DNA from: Bacteroidota bacterium
GTDB lineage: Bacteria > Bacteroidota > Bacteroidia > UBA7662
Reading direction: 5' to 3'
Length of the DNA: 8,225 bases
Assembly (NCBI GenBank): GCA_016868485.1
Contig: VGGT01000070.1
Location: forward strand, 1 to 8,225
Both the position numbers and the translations under genes were made by a program. Positions 6,287 to 8,225 of the stretch are shown one piece after another (positions within the stretch are counted from its first letter, which is position 1; every line of letters starts with the position of its first letter). The notes under the pieces were generated by a model. It was given only the letters and a program-made list of their open reading frames with translations, searched no databases and was not told the origin of the DNA.

Positions 6287-7540
6287 TCAATATTTCATAT
6301 CCACAACGCCTTCAGCTGCATACTGGCCTTCCTTTAGCTTCTGGGCGACTTCACTAAAGGCATTCAGTGTGCGTTCTACATCACTGAGGCTGTGGGCAGC
6401 CGTTGGAATCAAACGAAGAAGTATAACCCCTTTAGGCACAACTGGATAAACCACCACTGAGCAAAATATTCCATAATGCTCACGCAAGTCAACCACCAAG
6501 GAAGTGGCTTCGCCCAGGCTTCCATTCAACATAACTGGGGTCACTGGGCTGCTGGTGATGCCGATGGAGAATCCTCTCGCTTTTAATCCATCCTGCAAAG
6601 CATGAACGATGGTCCATAATTTCTCTTTGTACTCTGGGTGCTTGCGAATCAGATCCAGCCGCTTAAGCGCTCCCAATACCAGAGGCATAGGCAACGATTT
6701 GGCGAAAATCTGTGAACGCATATTGTACTTCAGAAAAGCCAGGGTGTCAGCGTCTGAGGCAAAAAACGCACCGATACTAGCCATAGACTTAGCAAAAGTG
6801 CTGAAGTATAGATCTACCCCTTCTGTTACGTTCTGTTCCTGGGCCGTTCCTCCCCCATGGGCTCCCATGGTTCCGAAACCGTGCGCATCGTCGACCAGCA
6901 ACCTGAATGAATAACGCGACTTCATTGCCACAACGCCTTTGAGGTCGCCCTGTACGCCGGTCATCCCAAAAACTCCTTCGGTAATCACCAAAATCCCTCC
7001 CAAATTACCCTGTTCCTCGATGCGCTTAACGGCCCGCTTCAATTGGGTTTCCAAACTACCCATATCGTTGTGCCGAAACATATAGCGCTGACCCTGATGG
7101 AGTCGAACGCCATCTACAATACAAGCGTGTGACTCTGCATCATAGATCACAATATCGTGGCGATCGAGCAGGGCATCGATGGCTGAAACTATGCCCTGAT
7201 AGCCATAATTGACCAATAATCCGGCGGGCTTGCCCACAAACTCAGCCAATTCCTGTTCGAGTTGCTCGTGGGCGTTTGAATTGCCTGACATCATTCGGGC
7301 ACCCATTGGATAGGCCATTCCAAACTGCGCTGCGGCCTCGGCATCAACGGCACGCACCTCGGGGTGATTGGCCAAGCCAAGGTAATTATTCAGGCTCCAA
7401 ACCAAGCGGTCTTGGCCACGGAATTTCATGGTGGCCGCGATCTCGCCCTCTAATTTGGGGAACATATAATATCCCTCTGCCTCCTTTGCGTGCATGCCCA
7501 GAGGCCCACGCCTGTTTTTTAGTTTTTCAAGAAGATCCAC
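6287..7540 (-). CDS. PLP-dependent alpha-oxoamine synthase (serine palmitoyltransferase/AONS/KBL family)
   Basis: A 417-residue fold-type I PLP enzyme. The family condenses an amino acid with an acyl-CoA and releases CO2: serine plus palmitoyl-CoA (SPT), alanine plus pimeloyl thioester (BioF), or glycine plus acetyl-CoA (Kbl). Seen: NNYLGLANHPEV (51-62), the GARMMSGNS turn (80-88), H138 in ESHACIVDG (stacks on PLP), D217 and H220 in VDDAHGFGT, and the Schiff-base lysine K251 in STFAKSMAS, followed by RSQIFAKSLP (275-284). The extra N-terminus, with EAEGYYMFPKLEG, matches a Bacteroidota subgroup usually annotated only as an aminotransferase. No bio genes or threonine dehydrogenase are adjacent, which favours a sphingolipid role, but specificity is unproven. 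The start is GTG 7540; an in-frame stop at 7552-7550 rules out a longer protein. The end lies only 20 bases before the next promoter, with no clear terminator. Confidence 0.88.
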   Translation of the reverse strand: MDLLEKLKNRRGPLGMHAKEAEGYYMFPKLEGEIAATMKFRGQDRLVWSLNNYLGLANHPEVRAVDAEAAAQFGMAYPMGARMMSGNSNAHEQLEQELAEFVGKPAGLLVNYGYQGIVSAIDALLDRHDIVIYDAESHACIVDGVRLHQGQRYMFRHNDMGSLETQLKRAVKRIEEQGNLGGILVITEGVFGMTGVQGDLKGVVAMKSRYSFRLLVDDAHGFGTMGAHGGGTAQEQNVTEGVDLYFSTFAKSMASIGAFFASDADTLAFLKYNMRSQIFAKSLPMPLVLGALKRLDLIRKHPEYKEKLWTIVHALQDGLKARGFSIGITSSPVTPVMLNGSLGEATSLVVDLREHYGIFCSVVVYPVVPKGVILLRLIPTAAHSLSDVERTLNAFSEVAQKLKEGQYAAEGVVDMKY

Positions 7541-7558
7541 GTTATGTGTTTAACGGTA

Positions 7559-7588
7559 CAAAATTAGAACATCTGTGCATCAAAACAA
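7559..7588 (-). promoter_or_regulatory. Promoter of the alpha-oxoamine synthase gene
   Basis: On the minus strand TTG (7588-7586) and TAATTTTG (7566-7559) are 19 bases apart, a good Bacteroidota -33/-7 pair. Expected start is near 7552, giving a very short leader (about 12 bases) before GTG 7540. The -33 element lies inside the inverted repeat at 7575-7605. Confidence 0.65.
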
Positions 7589-7605
7589 GTGCTTCATTGA
7601 TGCAC
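7575..7605. repeat. Perfect 9-base inverted repeat between divergent promoters (candidate operator)
   Basis: GTGCATCAA (7575-7583) is repeated exactly in inverted orientation as TTGATGCAC (7597-7605), with 13 bases between. Half-site centres are 22 bases apart, about two helical turns, so a dimer could bind one face of the DNA. Within the spacer is a second small palindrome, AAGTGCTT (7587-7594). It covers the -33 region of the oxoamine synthase promoter and lies 33 bases before the bamD -7 box. No T-run follows, so it is not a terminator. An operator role is inferred. Confidence 0.55.
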
Positions 7606-7638
7606 GCTCTTTCTTATAATAATATGCCCTTTTTTCCG

Positions 7639-7646
7639 TATTTTTG
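7639..7646 (+). promoter_or_regulatory. Candidate -7 element of the bamD promoter
   Basis: TATTTTTG matches the Bacteroidota -7 consensus TAnnTTTG and lies 38 bases before the bamD ATG, so the leader would be about 32 bases. I see no TTG at the usual -33 distance (upstream is TTCTTATAATAAT), so the upstream half is weak and the promoter may need an activator or rely on the A/T-rich tract. Confidence 0.55.
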
Positions 7647-7684
7647 CAGGTTCTGCGCCACAAAGGCCGAGCCTAAACCTGTCG

Positions 7685-8225
7685 ATGCGATCCAAACTGA
7701 CATTCAATACAACCTATTTGCGCGTGATTATGCTCCTTGCATCAGGGTGTATTGCATTGTTATCGTCTTCTTGTGATTCCTACTCGCGTTTGTTGAAGAG
7801 CAACGACATTCCCTTGAAGTTGAGTAAAGCACGCGAATACTACCACAGGGGCGACTATTATCGGGCTCAGCCCCTACTCGAGGAACTGAACACATTATTT
7901 AGAGGATCGGAAGTGGCGGGCGAACTTCAATTCATGAGTGCCTACACCTCATACCACGAAAGAGGCTATGAACTGGCCTCTTTTCAATTCCAGCAGCTTG
8001 CTGCGGCCTACGCCGGAAGTTCGCGGGGCGAAGAAGCTGCATTCATGCATGCCTATTGCTTATACCTGAATTCTCCGGAATATGGACTCGATCAAAAAAA
8101 CACGGAATCGGCTATTGAAGGCCTTCAGCTCTACATCAACAAATACCCCAAAAGCGCCCACATTGCAGATTGCCATCGGTTTATGGACCTGCTGCGCGAT
8201 AAACTGGAAAAAAAGGCACTGGATC
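7685..8225 (+). CDS. bamD: Outer membrane assembly lipoprotein BamD, 5' part (cut by window edge)
   Basis: Lipoprotein subunit of the BAM complex, which folds and inserts beta-barrel proteins into the outer membrane from the periplasmic side. 180 codons are visible and the frame is open at the right edge. The N-terminus has basic residues (R2, K4, R13), a hydrophobic stretch 14-26, and a lipobox-like SSSC with acceptor Cys30; the following DSYSRLLKS matches the C-x-x-Y-x-x-L-L start of mature Bacteroidota BamD. C22 (LASGC) is a second, less likely acceptor. TPR-like helix pairs lie at about 44-77 (AREYYHRGDYYRAQPLLEEL), 80-113 and 117-155. The stretch YCLYLNSPEYGLDQ and LQLYINKYPKS are typical of the phylum's BamD. 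ATG 7685 gives a 29-residue signal; ATG 7730 would leave only 14 residues with no positive charge before Cys30, so I chose the former. It diverges from the oxoamine synthase gene. Confidence 0.92.
   Translation, partial: MRSKLTFNTTYLRVIMLLASGCIALLSSSCDSYSRLLKSNDIPLKLSKAREYYHRGDYYRAQPLLEELNTLFRGSEVAGELQFMSAYTSYHERGYELASFQFQQLAAAYAGSSRGEEAAFMHAYCLYLNSPEYGLDQKNTESAIEGLQLYINKYPKSAHIADCHRFMDLLRDKLEKKALD

Noticed and set aside
6855..6870. Two CCATGG hexamers separated by four bases.
   Set aside because: They lie inside the oxoamine synthase gene and are explained by the codons for its Met-Gly-Ala-His-Gly stretch; no regulatory context.
7276..7776. A 166-codon plus-strand frame spanning the oxoamine synthase start, the intergenic gap and the first part of bamD.
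   Set aside because: It is in a different frame from bamD, runs through both promoters and the inverted repeat, and its product resembles nothing known.
1..8225. Defence, toxin-antitoxin, phage, retron or other accessory system.
   Set aside because: Every stretch over 150 bases is taken by a recognisable core gene, and no transposase, integrase, direct-repeat array or attachment-site duplication was seen on either strand.

Overview
The window looks like ordinary core genome from a member of the Bacteroidota, most likely a Flavobacteriales-type organism. Four things point there: (1) an E1 dehydrogenase with alpha and beta halves fused into one chain; (2) a 58-residue histone H1-like protein; (3) a BamD lipoprotein with the phylum's typical NSPEYGLDQ stretch; (4) promoters with the phylum's TAnnTTTG -7 element in front of four genes, and starts without a clear Shine-Dalgarno sequence. 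No mobile element, CRISPR array, tRNA or rRNA was seen.

Layout. Positions 1-5947 hold a compact run of five minus-strand genes, read from right to left: tatC (inner-membrane Tat translocase), rpiB (ribose-5-phosphate isomerase B), an exported M28 zinc peptidase, a short LutB-like LUD/dicluster ferredoxin protein, and the fused 2-oxoacid dehydrogenase E1, whose last codons lie beyond the left edge. Junctions are 4-base overlaps or gaps of 15 bases or less, so this is very probably one transcript starting at a TATATTTG box before tatC. Next, at 6020-6196, is a single-gene unit for the histone H1-like protein, with its own promoter (6239-6267) and a strong hairpin terminator (5973-6000). At 6287-7540 is an alpha-oxoamine synthase (serine palmitoyltransferase/AONS/KBL fold), also on the minus strand. 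From 7685 the plus-strand bamD gene runs off the right edge. The 144-base gap between the last two genes carries divergent promoters and a perfect 9-base inverted repeat.

How the genes fit together. Envelope biogenesis recurs: TatC exports folded proteins, BamD helps insert outer-membrane proteins, and the oxoamine synthase may make sphingoid bases for membrane lipids. The fused E1 would make branched acyl-CoA, in this phylum a source of iso-branched fatty-acid primers. The LutB-like protein is a probable electron-transfer partner in 2-hydroxy or 2-oxo acid metabolism, but its substrate cannot be read from the sequence. Co-transcription of the left-hand five genes does not make them one pathway.

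I found no convincing undescribed system. The items most worth a second look are the inverted repeat between the divergent genes, the shortened LUD domain, and the way the terminator and tatC promoter share a T-tract.
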